DNA of 64,000 bases from Bipolaris cookei. Lineage: Eukaryota > Ascomycota > Dothideomycetes > Pleosporales > Pleosporaceae. The position numbers were made by a program, and so were the translations under genes. Of the stretch, positions 54,458 through 64,000 are shown one piece after another; the stretch's first letter is position 1; each line of letters opens with the position of its first letter. The stretch spans positions 616,152 to 680,151 of the forward strand of contig NRSV01000002.1 of assembly GCA_002286855.1 (NCBI GenBank), in the 5' to 3' direction. The notes under the pieces are model-generated. The model was not told the origin of the DNA. It did not search any database and was given only the letters and a program-made list of their open reading frames with translations.

Positions 54458-56338
54458 ATGAGCCCGATTGAGGCTGCACTTGCAGCTATTGAAGCACTAG
54501 AGCCTGGCGAAAAACTTGTATATTCTCAAATTGCAGCAAAGTTTAGTGTTAATCGTTCAACGCTCGCGCGGAGACACCAGGGCGTCGCAAGCTCACGCAG
54601 CATTAAGGCTCAAAACCAGCAAGCACTCTACCCCCAGCAAGAGCAGGAGCTTCTATGCTATATTGAACGTCTTACAAGGCAAGGCCTGCCTCCTACACGG
54701 CCTATGATACTGCGCTTCGCTTCAGATATCGCAAAAAAAGAGCTTGGAAAAGGCTGGGTTGATCGCTTTATCCAGCGCTATCAGGTTAATCTTATTTCAC
54801 GCTGGGCAACTGGGATTGATCGCTCACGCCACCAGGCTGATTCAGGACTAAAGTATAAGCTCTACTTTGATCTCTTAAAAGAAAAGATTAGCCAATATAA
54901 TATAGAGCCTTGTAATATATACAATATGGATGAGAAGGGCTTCATGCTAGGAGTACTCACTCGCTCAAAGCGGGTATTCAACAGGAGGCTATATGAGGAG
55001 GGGAAGATCAAGGCTCACATCCAGGATGGCAATCGGGCGTGGATAACGCTGCTGGCCTGTATATGCGCTGATGGATCTCACATTGAGCCGAGCCTCGTAT
55101 ATCAGTCAGCCTCTGGCTCGATACAGGATAGCTGGCTGCAGGCCTTCGATCCTAACGATCACCGAGTCCACTTCGCCTCATCACCCTCAGGCTGGACGAA
55201 TAACGAGCTAGGCCTAGCCTGGCTCAAACAGGTGTTTGATCGATCAACAAAGCCAAAGGCTAGGCGGAGCTATCGATTACTTATCCTTGATGGCCATGGA
55301 TCTCATCTCACGATGGATTTTATCGAGTACTGCGATCGCAATCGAATCCTCCTCGCTATCTATCCACCTCATTCAACCCACACTCTTCAGCCGCTTGACG
55401 TCGTCATGTTCAAGCCGCTCTCATCAGCCTACTCAGCCCAGGTAGCTAGCTTCATGGAGAGGAGCCAAGGGCTCACATCTATGAGCAAAAGAGACTTCTA
55501 TCCTATGTTTATAGCTGCCTGGGAGGCCTCGTTTAAGGAAGCTACAATACTTAAGGCCTTTGAAGCAACTGGCATCTCACCTCTTAACTCAGAGGTGATA
55601 CTTAAACGATTCAATCAGCCAGCTCAATCAGGCCAATTAAGTGATAGCGACTCCTCAGCCTTAAGCGCCTCTGATTGGAGGAAGATTAGGCAGCTCGTTG
55701 ATCACGCTGTAGCTGAGAGAGACCAGAGAAAGATCTCAAAGCTCAACCAAACGATCCACCGACTCTCGATCAGATCAGTACTAGCTGAGCATGAGAACGT
55801 AAGACTTAAAGAGGCTCTTATTAATGAGAGGCAGCGTAGAAAGCGAGGCAAGGCTCTGCCTCTAGAGGCAGAGGAGGAGTATCACGGTGGGGCTGTATTC
55901 TGGTCTCCAAGGAAGGTGAAGGAGGCACGTGATCGCCAGCTCCAACAAGGGCTTGAAGAAGAGCAGCTACAACACCAGAAAGCTGAGAGAGCTCGTGAAC
56001 GAGAGGATCGGAAGCAGGCCAAGGCTCAGGAGCTTCAGATAAGGCGAGAGGCTAGAGCAGAGGCTAGGATAGCGAGGGAGAAGGCGAGAGCTGAGAGAGC
56101 TGCAGATCAAGCTACCCGACAGGCAGCTCGTAGAGCTCAACAACGCCTCCAACGAGCTCAAAAAACTTCTCAAAGGGGCAAGAAACGTAGTCTTAAGGCT
56201 TCTATAAAGGCTGCTTCAAAAAAGAGAGCTGCTGCGCAGCCTCAGGCTGGCGTTGAGGCTGCAGGTGCTGCAGCAGGCCCACCACCATCTCAATCACGAC
56301 ACGGCCGAACAATCAAGCTCCCATCAAGATATAGATAG
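54458..56338 (+). CDS. pogo/Fot1-family transposase, 626 residues
   Basis: Cut-and-paste transposase. N-terminus: Psq-type helix-turn-helix (about 1-45, KLVYSQIAAKFSVNRSTLAR) then a CENP-B-type DNA-binding helix-turn-helix (about 60-125, ending GKGWVDRFIQRY). Catalytic DDE_1 domain about 150-390: first Asp in IYNMDEKGF, second in LLILDGHGSH, third in HTLQPLDVVMFKPL; exactly 35 residues separate the second and third, the DD35D spacing of the Fot1/pogo group. After the catalytic core (GISPLNSEVIL) comes an acidic/Ser linker and a long Arg/Glu/Ala/Gln coiled coil ending in a basic tail (SRHGRTIKLPSRYR). All catalytic residues are present and the frame is unbroken, so it is potentially active. 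Starts at ATG 54458, about 100 bp inside the left end. Confidence 0.95.
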   Translation: MSPIEAALAAIEALEPGEKLVYSQIAAKFSVNRSTLARRHQGVASSRSIKAQNQQALYPQQEQELLCYIERLTRQGLPPTRPMILRFASDIAKKELGKGWVDRFIQRYQVNLISRWATGIDRSRHQADSGLKYKLYFDLLKEKISQYNIEPCNIYNMDEKGFMLGVLTRSKRVFNRRLYEEGKIKAHIQDGNRAWITLLACICADGSHIEPSLVYQSASGSIQDSWLQAFDPNDHRVHFASSPSGWTNNELGLAWLKQVFDRSTKPKARRSYRLLILDGHGSHLTMDFIEYCDRNRILLAIYPPHSTHTLQPLDVVMFKPLSSAYSAQVASFMERSQGLTSMSKRDFYPMFIAAWEASFKEATILKAFEATGISPLNSEVILKRFNQPAQSGQLSDSDSSALSASDWRKIRQLVDHAVAERDQRKISKLNQTIHRLSIRSVLAEHENVRLKEALINERQRRKRGKALPLEAEEEYHGGAVFWSPRKVKEARDRQLQQGLEEEQLQHQKAERAREREDRKQAKAQELQIRREARAEARIAREKARAERAADQATRQAARRAQQRLQRAQKTSQRGKKRSLKASIKAASKKRAAAQPQAGVEAAGAAAGPPPSQSRHGRTIKLPSRYR

Positions 56339-56433
56339 CTATGCATATCAATTAAGGCCTCTAGAGCTCAACACTAGAAAATATCGTGATAATAGCTATC
56401 GTACGTGGCTTAATAATTTCATGTTAGCGGTTT

Positions 56434-56474
56434 GATTTTGGTGATCGAAGCGGGCGTTACGCCGGGCAGCACGG
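56434..56474 (-). repeat. right terminal inverted repeat, 41 bp
   Basis: Reverse complement of the left end without the 17-bp duplication; homology stops at the AAAATC that is followed by different sequence on each side. Confidence 0.93.
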
Positions 56475-59400
56475 TAGTCACGTGGTTACTCACTGACTAA
56501 TAACGCTGTATTTAAACTTGCTCCTATCATCATACACATCAGAATACACAATACTTCACACACACTCAACTGCTTACATTTTATGATTAGAAGTTAAAGC
56601 TTTGTAGCTGTTTAGCTGTTTGATTACGTTTAATATAGCGCTATGTATCTACGGTTATGGGGCGCTTGGTTGTACAGCGCAATCTTTTGCAAAACGTGAT
56701 ACCCAAACGCCTTCATAAGCCTTCCAATAGTCATACTCATCCTCTGATGTGTGTAGCATGCATCACGACGTCCGTGGTCTGCCCCTAGTTCACAATTACC
56801 AGAAGGGGTTGTCAGGCCGCTCCGACTATTAATAGAATTACTTCCAATCCTCAATTGGAAGCTTTGTATTACGAATGCCGCCGAGATGATCTGTCAGAAT
56901 GGCAACAAGGCTGATCGGTGTACGCGCTGATAAGAACTGTAGGGTGATACATTCTGTGAGTTCATGGTGGATTATGGCGGTCCATATAGCGCTCTAAATC
57001 ACCAGAAGATGTCGTATTCGAGTGTACATTGTCCATATCTGAGGTTCTTCGTTGCTTGACGGAGTATCCCCATGGACTTCACCGAACACCAATGATTACC
57101 TGTGACTCTAGACTTGGCTGGTGCAACCGAACAGCTAGTTGAGACGATGGCTCGAGCTTCCCTATGTTTGAGAATTCCAGAGTTGGGATCAGCACCTTTC
57201 CAGATTACAGTTCCCGTTTTGTGCTTGTACATGACGAAAGCGCACGGCTAAACACGATACAAGGACAGCTGAGAACTGACGGCCCACTAGCTTTGCCACT
57301 CTAGGGGTATAGAGATTGTCGCAGCGCCCTGGCCGATTTACAGGGTCCGGATTGCATTCGAAAGAGCAGCCGCTTGTACAACGTCGTACAAACGATCAGT
57401 TTCTGCGCTCAACCACGTTCCCAGACACCTTCGCATGCCGAAACGATGATTCCATCTGGACTCGTACCGAGTTCACTCCCGATTCCATGGTCAAACAGAT
57501 GCTCATGTATCTAGATAGATCCGACTAGGGTGAAGCCCAAGATACTTGCGCCGATTCGAGACGAGAATGCTGGGACTCGCGGCTTGGGAAGATTAATCTT
57601 TGCAGAAAGAAGTGGCATTCTGCATGGCCATCGACTCCAAGAGTCTACTCCATGAGCATATAAACCATGGAGGTGGGGTGCATTTTACTGAGACCTCTTC
57701 ATCACTTATAATTTACTGTAGGCACTCCACAAATAGCTATCATAGCCCAGGCCATGGGGAAGGGAAGTCGAAGCAAACGAGATGCAAGTGTCTCAAGAGG
57801 GCTAACAAGAGCGGAACCTGTCGGAACCTCGGCGCCGTTTGTATCCAGCGATCATATAAGAATTGAGCTCACTCGCCTGGACCCGGTCTTTCATAAAAGC
57901 ATCACCGCCTTTTTTCTGCGTAGAACTAGCAGCACTTCTCCAAGGAAATGAGTGTAGCACAGACCAGGGCTACCTTGGTCATCTGCACCTACCAGCAAGC
58001 ATGGGTTCATGTCGAGCAGGCCATATCCAGAAATTCGAAGGTGGCACGGCGCTTGTCTTCTAGATAGCCTCACTAATGAATCGTCATACTAGATTGAGTT
58101 TGCATAGTCTGTTGAATGCAGGAAGCCAGAGTAGTGATTGTGGGGAAACTGAATCAGAAGGTTCGCCGGTAATGATGGATTATCAAGAAGTTGCACAAGC
58201 TAGCAATATGTCGATTGACCAAAGAGATACCTCATTCGTCAGCACTCATGGACAGCATTTCTCGCATTTGTGCAGGTCCGCTGCGCGTAACAACATGGAT
58301 AAAGGCGTAAAGAGGAGGCTGCGGAATCGCATATGGGATTTATACCACAAGCTGAATTGGTTCCGGCTGGTTTCAGAGGCTGAGTCAAAATGACATGTAC
58401 TTAGCAGCTGCATGTAGCCGTTAGTCAAGCTAGGGTCGGCTTGCGAATAGCACCGTTGCTAGCTTGTGGGTTAGATGGCGGGATGATGGAAATGGATCGC
58501 TGAAGCAGGCAAAGACGGATTGGCAATGATTGGCAGTGATTCTCACGAGGCGTCAGTAAGGCGCGGAGACCAAAGATATTTGTGCACTTTTGATGTGAAT
58601 GGGTTTCTTTTCGTGTCGCCGCTGGCTATGCTGTCGGGAGAGTTATGGGGTGTGGTGCGGTCTGATTCAATCCATGGCGACGGCTCGGTAATTTATGGTC
58701 TCGCAGGCCACGCAACGTTCCCATGAAGCTGGGTTTGTGGTGGTACCCCAGATCGGCAAGCGGGAAGGGTATCCGCAGGGTGATGGCGGGCTAGGGGGTG
58801 TAGAATTCGATGTTGAGATTGTGGGACTGGATGGGCAACATGTCGATGGTGGCTGCACTAGACCGACGCGCAGCAAGCACAGGGGCGACGAAGGTGGTGA
58901 AGGCAAGGCAAGCAGGCGGCAACACCTTCAGAATCAGGAAGAGGGCGGGCAGCCAAGACAAGCAGCTGCAGGCCACTGCAAGAGGCAAGAGCCATGGAGA
59001 TGGTGGCTATGCGTGTGGTTTGTATAAAATGGCCTAAAGTATTCACCGTCGCCAGCACGGTCAGTTGCCAACCCTCGACCTGAGGTGAGACACGGTCCCT
59101 CTCTTCGTCCTTCATCACCGACGGATGAGCAGATTCCGGAGTGCCCATCCTCGACTTGCTTTGATTTGTATGCACTGGATGTTGGGGTGGGATTGAGAAG
59201 GAGGGCCAAGGACAGGTATGCCGGAACACATCGAATCCTTGGGAGGTTCGGTCCTGGACAGATCAACGGCCAAGTGTGGAGAGGTTGGACATGGCTAATG
59301 AGGGTATCAAGGAAGCATAATACACACGTAGGCGTTTGTTGCTGCGGCATCGCGTATCGCCAGTCTTGTCGCAGCCGGGCGTCAAGGTGTCGAGGTGTTA

Positions 59401-60357
59401 AGGCATCAAGGCACGATACGTACTACTACCGGCTTCCCCACCGCCATAAACAGCGCAGCGGCATTGTGTAACAGGCCCAGGGCGACAGACAAGACAGGAA
59501 GGAACACTCCTTTAGCGCGACAAGCCAGAAGGTGAGCAGTTCATTTCGCTTCTCTGCCCCGTTCCTGCCCGGTTCCTGCACCGTTCCTGCCTCGTTCCTG
59601 CCGCCCGACTCACAATCCCGGTCGCCCACATGGCTGCCCGGGTTTCTTGTGACGCATCACATTCGTCAATTTACCTGCAACGCCCTCTGCTGCATTATCA
59701 CCACATGTTCCGTCCCGTCACATCTGCCACTGCTGTCCTCTTTCGACTGCTGTCACGCCGAGCGCATGGACGGGGGCTCCCTTTCTGGCCACAATACGGA
59801 ATCGCGGGCGACAGCCGCACGCCCCCACCGCACTCTGCTCTCCACCAAACCAGTCCGCGCGTGGGGCCCCAACCGGGGCCTGCGTGTGAGGGAGACCCTG
59901 CAACTATCCACTTCGGCCTATATTCTTCGTCATAATGCTATCGCAACTCTTCTCTTGCTCTACACCACCGCTTCACGAGATTAAAGGGCCCCAGTATTGG
60001 ACTCCCTCACGCTTGACGAGCACATTGTCGTCATGGCGGAGGGTCGACACTATGCCCTCCACCACTCGGCTTTGATGACCCGGCTGACTCGTGGCCTGCC
60101 TTCATTTCCTATATCTTTACTATCAACATCGCCTAGTACCACGTCCATGGCGTCACGCTCCATTGACATTCCTTGCCAGTCATTTCCTGCTTGAAATTAC
60201 CGACTCAATTTGCTCTTTCTGTCCTTCTTTTTCTCTGATCCTGGCCCCGGCCAAACTCCAAACAATACTCTCTCTCCCACTATAGCAGAGCTAACGCCCG
60301 CCTGACTCAATCCCTCTATGAATCTCTACTAAGCGAAACAGTTTCGACCTTCACCAG
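56475..60357. other. 3.9-kb gene-poor region right of the transposon
   Basis: AT-richer on the left (to about 58.4 kb) and GC-rich from about 58.7 kb on. Frames such as 57600-57866, 58076-58393 (+) and 58667-59350 (-, several overlapping) have no recognisable features. The end includes the probable leader and promoter of the velvet-like gene. Confidence 0.35.
59560..59603 (+). repeat. four 11-bp GTTCCTGC repeats
   Basis: Imperfect head-to-tail units of the type CGTTCCTGCCC, varying in the last two or three bases, about 0.75 kb upstream of the velvet-like start. Confidence 0.85.
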
Positions 60358-61354
60358 ATGCCAAGGGGCTCACGACGAGGACGAGGTAGACATCAAAATC
60401 CTAGCCGGGCCACCGCATCCAGAAGAGTCACGCCCAACTCGCCTTCAGCATCGCAGTCCCGAACTTCATTGGGCCACACCACTGCACATAACACGGACAG
60501 CCAACCGCCACTCAGACGGTCTGCCCGAATCGCCGAATTGCTCAACGGACAATCAGACCGTCAATTGGCCGATACCGCATCCTCAATGGCTGACGTTGCG
60601 AGACCAAGGGCGCTTGGGGGAAGGTCCCATCGCCCAGTCCATCATCTTGGAAGCACGCGCACTTCTGGAAATTCAAGATCAGGTCGACTTTCCCTTTCAC
60701 CCGACGAAATTCGGTACGCCATGGACATTGTAGTGCAACCGCCGCGCACCGCTCAAGTCGGACAAATCATACCTGGCTCCATCATTGTCCGATTGCGAAC
60801 CACCAATGCTGACGCCGACGACGCTATTGCAGACTCGACCAACCTTGTCGCAGTCGCCGCTCTGGTTCCTGCTTCCAGTTCGTCAGACTCACCGGACCCC
60901 AGCGCTCTCAATACACTGCTCTCAGGCCGAATCTTCGACACTGTTCACCCTTTTAGCGACGATGAAGCCGACGGTTTCATTGCTTCAATGGACATGGCCG
61001 ATCCAAACGGCGTGGGATACATGCGCTTCCCTGAGCTTATCATCCGTCAAGCGGGTACATACCGCATACGCATCACCCTGATCCGCATCCGGAATTCCGC
61101 ATCAGATCCACCAGTCACATCAGCCGGCAATGGCTTGGCGGTACATGTGGTCGATAGCAACCCTATTGTTGTCAGTGGCGGGGAATCAGCCGCAAGTACG
61201 GCTTCACGCAATGGTGAGTACATGGTGACTACCTGTTGATTTTCTTCAGCTTCCTGATATTCTCTCTCCACAATTTACAGGGGATGACGACATTGATGAT
61301 GGTGGTTGGCTTGAAGTCCTACGCTCGATTCAGGATAGGCGCCGGTCACGGTAA
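60358..61354 (+). CDS. divergent velvet-domain-like protein
   Basis: Exons 60358-61213 and 61281-61354, 309 residues; the 67-bp intron (GTGAGT...TTACAG) extends the protein to DDDIDDGGWLEVLRSIQDRR. The basic, AT-hook-like head (MPRGSRRGRGRHQN) and a Ser/Arg-rich segment precede a region (about 113-262) with the velvet fold pattern: YAMDIVVQPPRTAQVG (compare the V-R-Q-Q-P-x-x-A-R of velvet proteins), SIIVRLRT, NLVAVAALV, LLSGRIFDTVHPF, and MRFPELIIRQAGTYRIRITL (compare F-x-D-L-x-V-R-x-x-G-x-[FY]-R-L-x-F). Velvet proteins are fungal transcription regulators of development and secondary metabolism. The usual G-x-G-K-D-R-R and D-P-P-P block is not seen, so this is a distant member or look-alike. 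No other velvet partner gene is nearby. Confidence 0.62.
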
Positions 61355-61845
61355 TGCCATTACTTTCTGTTTACATTTTCTTTGTTGCATTTTTTAGTCG
61401 CATGGATATAAATTTCTGCTTAAGAAGACACGTTTTCGTTCCGGCGGCTCTGTCGGTTCAGTTCATCTTTTCTTCATTCTAGCTTCATGTGGAAATGCCA
61501 CGCGCTTTTTCATGATTATAAGGGTTGTATTGTACTGAGGTTGCCACTTGGTCGCACCTTAGTTGCACGGGATCTGCACATCTGACGCAACGCTTGTATC
61601 ACGGTGCTTGCTCGGCTTGCATGTATTGCATTACATGTCGTTTTGTGTTGTTCATGTTTGTTACTATCGTGTCAAGAATATGAACGCATCAATACGTTTT
61701 CCATGCTCAATATACCTCATTCAAATAGTAGTAAAATAACGTCAATGAAATGCATAGTCGAAACAAAAAAAGGTGCACAACTTGTTTTCCAGTAAGAAGC
61801 ATAAATTCATAGCAGATCGAAAATCCAAAGAAAAAAACACCAACC

Positions 61846-61886
<41 letters not shown>

Positions 61887-62031
61887 TCTTCACCAAAGAC
61901 CACCAAGAACCTACACTCCCCCGTGTCCAGCACCCCCGCCTTTAGCTTTCCCCTCGCCCGTTGCCTTGCACTTCCCCACATCGCTCTTTCATCATGTAAC
62001 CTATAACACTACCCAGCCGTCAGCAACACAT
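61355..62031. other. convergent intergenic region with a CA repeat
   Basis: 677 bp between the velvet-like gene (+) and the DUF4360 gene (-), containing the CA array. No gene seen. Confidence 0.4.
61851..61884 (+). repeat. (CA)17 microsatellite
   Basis: Seventeen uninterrupted CA units, about 150 bp downstream of the DUF4360 stop codon. Confidence 0.97.
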
Positions 62032-62873
62032 CTAAACAAAATCAAGCTCAGTACTTGGGCTTCCAATACCAATCGAGTCGCCGCCCGTCGCCGCCCCCGC
62101 ATTAGCAGTCTCGCACTTCCTCCACGCCACATGCAACTGGTGCGTAAACGCGACTGTCGCATCATCATTGCTCATCTCCCCCGCCGCATTCGCATTCTTG
62201 CTTGTCAGTGCAATGCGGTTATTCACATTCAGAATCCCATTTGCGCCGCAGGGACTCCAAATCGTAGCGGTGGTCTCGACAGTGTCTTGTTTGGTGTAGA
62301 CGAGACCTGCGGCGAGGGCGCCGCCGCCAGAGACCGACATGCGTGTTGTTTGCGTTTTGCCGGCGTCCTCGCTGAAGTAGTAGGTGGTGATGAAGGTGCC
62401 GTTTACCCCGTCGTCGAGGCGCGCCCACCCGTGGTAGGTGGCGTCAACTACCGCGTATTGGAAACCGCCCGGGTACCGGAGGTTCAGGTGGATTTGGCAG
62501 TTTTTAGAACGGTCAGAGGGAACGGTGCCCGGGCCGATGTAGGCTTGGAATTTGTCGAAGCCGTAGGTTATGACCTGTTTGGGGGGAAAAGGAGATGGTG
62601 TTAGTTTGAGATGGGGGGAAGGGGGGGGGGAGTGAGTTTTTTTTCTTAGTTTAGAAATGTGTATGTATGTTGAGATAAAGTAGAACACGTGGTTAGAAAG
62701 CTTACAGTCTTGTCGGCGGATTTGCTGGTGGATACGGAGCCCTGGGGGCATCCGTTACCAGAGTAGGTAGTGTCCAAGATGGTGATATCATTGGGATTGG
62801 GAGCATCGCCTCGCTTGACTGGAGTCGCGGTAGCGAGCAGAGGAAGGAGGAAAGTAGTGAGTTTGGAGTGCAT
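62032..62873 (-). CDS. secreted DUF4360-family protein
   Basis: Exons complement 62706-62873 and 62032-62574, 236 residues; the 131-bp intron (GTAAGC...AAACAG, with long A and C runs) joins SADKT to VITYGFDKF. An N-terminal signal peptide (MHSKLTTFLLPLLATATP, likely cut near residue 18-21, then a KR pair) indicates secretion. The mature part matches the fungal/bacterial DUF4360 pattern: YSGNGCPQGSVS, FDKFQAYIGPGT, SKNCQIHLNLRYPGGFQYAV, GWARLDDGV, TTYYFSEDAG and IWSPCGANGILNVNNRIAL. Cysteines after GNG, in KNCQ, in SPCG and near the end (RKCE) probably form two disulfides. Function unknown; members occur among secreted proteins of plant-associated fungi. Start ATG 62873 is the only one giving the signal peptide. 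Confidence 0.9.
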
Positions 62874-64000
62874 GGTTGCAAGTTTGTACAAGTCGAACAA
62901 GTAAAAGATTGTTGGGGGAGAGCCGCAGGGCTGAAGTGTTGAGAAGAAGTAAAGGACTGGATTGGATCTGCAATGGTTCAACACAAACAAGGGAAAACTA
63001 CCTCCTCTTTATACTCTCTGTCTTTGCATCAAGATATACGGGTATATTATCCCGCGGCTTCAGAATCACTCTGCTGTCAGGCACCCTGCCTTCTCCCGCT
63101 TCCGCTCGACATCACGAGCTGTCAATATGGATGACTAGAGGTCAAGTGTCGTTTCTGGGCGGCCGGGCTCAGTTTCCAATTTTAGGTTCAATCCAAGTGG
63201 CATCTGTATTAAGACTACCATGTCTTAATCCTCTGCCAAGATTTACAAGATTCCTTTTAGATTGAGTCCTCGATGTCGTTGGCAAACGTGACTGGAGTGG
63301 CAGTGTATCCAAATACGAGCTCGTGACTAAGAGCACGTAGCTGAAGTTGCAAAGCAGAAACCTAGATCGATTCAGGTCATGATCAGCAGTGTTTTCTTTC
63401 ATAGCAATAGTGCAAACGGCCTGGTAAATTGTATGGACGAGGTACGTCTGGTGGGAATCTGCAGCAGGACCATTGTCTGGTTAGTGGCGTCCTGCAGTGA
63501 GACCCTAGAAACACGGGAGCGAAGCATTATAGTAAAGATACGAAAAGCTTCGATCGCAGGTAGATTGATTGCATCTCTCCAGAGAAGCTCTGGACCTGCA
63601 TCATAGTGCTGTCCCGCTTTCGACAGCGCTTAAAAATAACCTCGACCATGTGACAGTAATATAACGACTGGCGGGAGCACCGAAAAGATTCAGGTCCAGG
63701 TTAGGTGATGTCCGGGTGCGGTGTATCAAATGAAGCGGGAACCGGACAAGAAACAAATGCTGCAGGCTTGGCCGCCGGCTACAAAAGGAACTACCTGTCC
63801 CGTATCCCGAGTAGTACTGGAACATTGTGCTTACAGAACATAGTCTCGAATAGCGCGCTGTAATATCGAAGCAATATGGAACGTCTCGCTTAATTGGGTA
63901 AATACGCCATCTTACCAAAATCTATGGTTCGACATCTGTCTCCCGATTCGATCTGTGAGGTTTAACCGGGGTCTGGCGTCAATCGTTTGTGCTTATTTTC
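62874..64000. other. right edge, no gene recognised
   Basis: 1.1 kb upstream of the DUF4360 gene. The first 130 bp include its probable leader. The rest holds only short frames. Confidence 0.35.

Larger units (their letters stand above)
54359..56474 (+). mobile_element. intact Fot1/pogo-type DNA transposon, 2,116 bp
   Basis: The element begins CCGTGCTGCCCGGCGTAACG and ends with its complement, flanked on both sides by TA (54357-54358 and 56475-56476), the target duplication of Tc1/mariner/pogo elements. It carries a single uninterrupted transposase gene. Inverted repeats are 41 bp on the right and 58 bp on the left because of an internal 17-bp tandem duplication. No stop codons or obvious C-to-T decay are seen in the transposase, so the copy looks recent or protected. 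Confidence 0.95.

Noticed and set aside
58076..58393. 105-codon plus-strand frame right of the transposon
   Set aside because: No recognisable feature and no neighbouring exon; kept as background.
58667..59350. Several overlapping minus-strand frames with hydrophobic and Cys-rich pieces, possibly a small secreted or membrane protein
   Set aside because: Frames are short, one begins with TTG rather than ATG, and no pair of splice sites joined them into a convincing protein.
59532..59984. 150-codon plus-strand frame
   Set aside because: Starts inside the 11-bp repeats, low-complexity, no motif; more likely upstream region of the velvet-like gene.
1..64000. CRISPR arrays, bacterial operons, secondary-metabolite cluster
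   Set aside because: The DNA is eukaryotic; no direct-repeat/spacer array, and no polyketide, peptide synthetase or terpene genes are present.

Overview
The window looks like nuclear DNA of a filamentous ascomycete, most likely a Dothideomycete of the Pleosporales type. The evidence is compact genes with short introns (about 46-190 bp) that carry fungal GTRNGT donors, CTRAC-like branch sites and YAG acceptors. The gene set is typically fungal (RTA1-type membrane protein, velvet-like protein, DUF4360 secreted protein, RES-complex Ist3, complex I 9.5-kDa subunit), and there is a Fot1/pogo-type transposon. The order-level assignment is inference; no marker here proves it. Exon boundaries were worked out by hand from frame, splice consensus and protein continuity.

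Layout. 0-15.3 kb holds a small tail-anchored-like membrane protein, proteasome subunit Rpn6 (-), a giant 2,485-residue coiled-coil repeat protein (+), a PXA-PX-nexin sorting protein (-) and a divergent hotdog thioesterase (+). 15.3-18.4 kb has two adjacent BTB/POZ proteins (-). 20.4-25 kb has a small protein whose six cysteines all sit in Cys-Pro motifs, dynein light intermediate chain (-), and the divergent spliceosomal Ist3/RBMX2-like RRM protein (+). 25.5-35.3 kb has the PC4/Sub1 coactivator (-), a four-helix membrane protein (-), an F-box-like protein, two lineage-restricted unknowns and a RING-like/ankyrin-like protein. 35.7-43.3 kb has an intron-containing tRNA-Phe (GAA) (-), a small one-finger zinc protein (-), a CDF zinc transporter (+), an omega/xi-type glutathione transferase (+), OST48/Wbp1 (-) and the divergent complex I 9.5-kDa subunit (+). 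43.8-52.7 kb has an RTA1-like protein (-), a conserved basic/Cys-cluster unknown (+) and arginyl-tRNA synthetase (-).

52.7-60.3 kb is gene-poor and contains one intact 2,116-bp Fot1/pogo element with TA target duplications and a full-length DD35D transposase. The last 4 kb holds a divergent velvet-domain-like protein (+) and a DUF4360 secreted protein (-).

Most genes are unrelated housekeeping neighbours; there is no evident biosynthetic cluster or operon-like pathway. Several are arranged as divergent pairs sharing short promoters (PXA/thioesterase 177 bp, DLIC/Ist3 266 bp, OST48/9.5-kDa subunit 324 bp). The points most worth a second look are the Cys-Pro repeat protein with an exact 76-residue internal duplication, the two-start arginyl-tRNA synthetase, the asymmetric ends of the intact transposon, and the repeat-rich giant coiled-coil protein.
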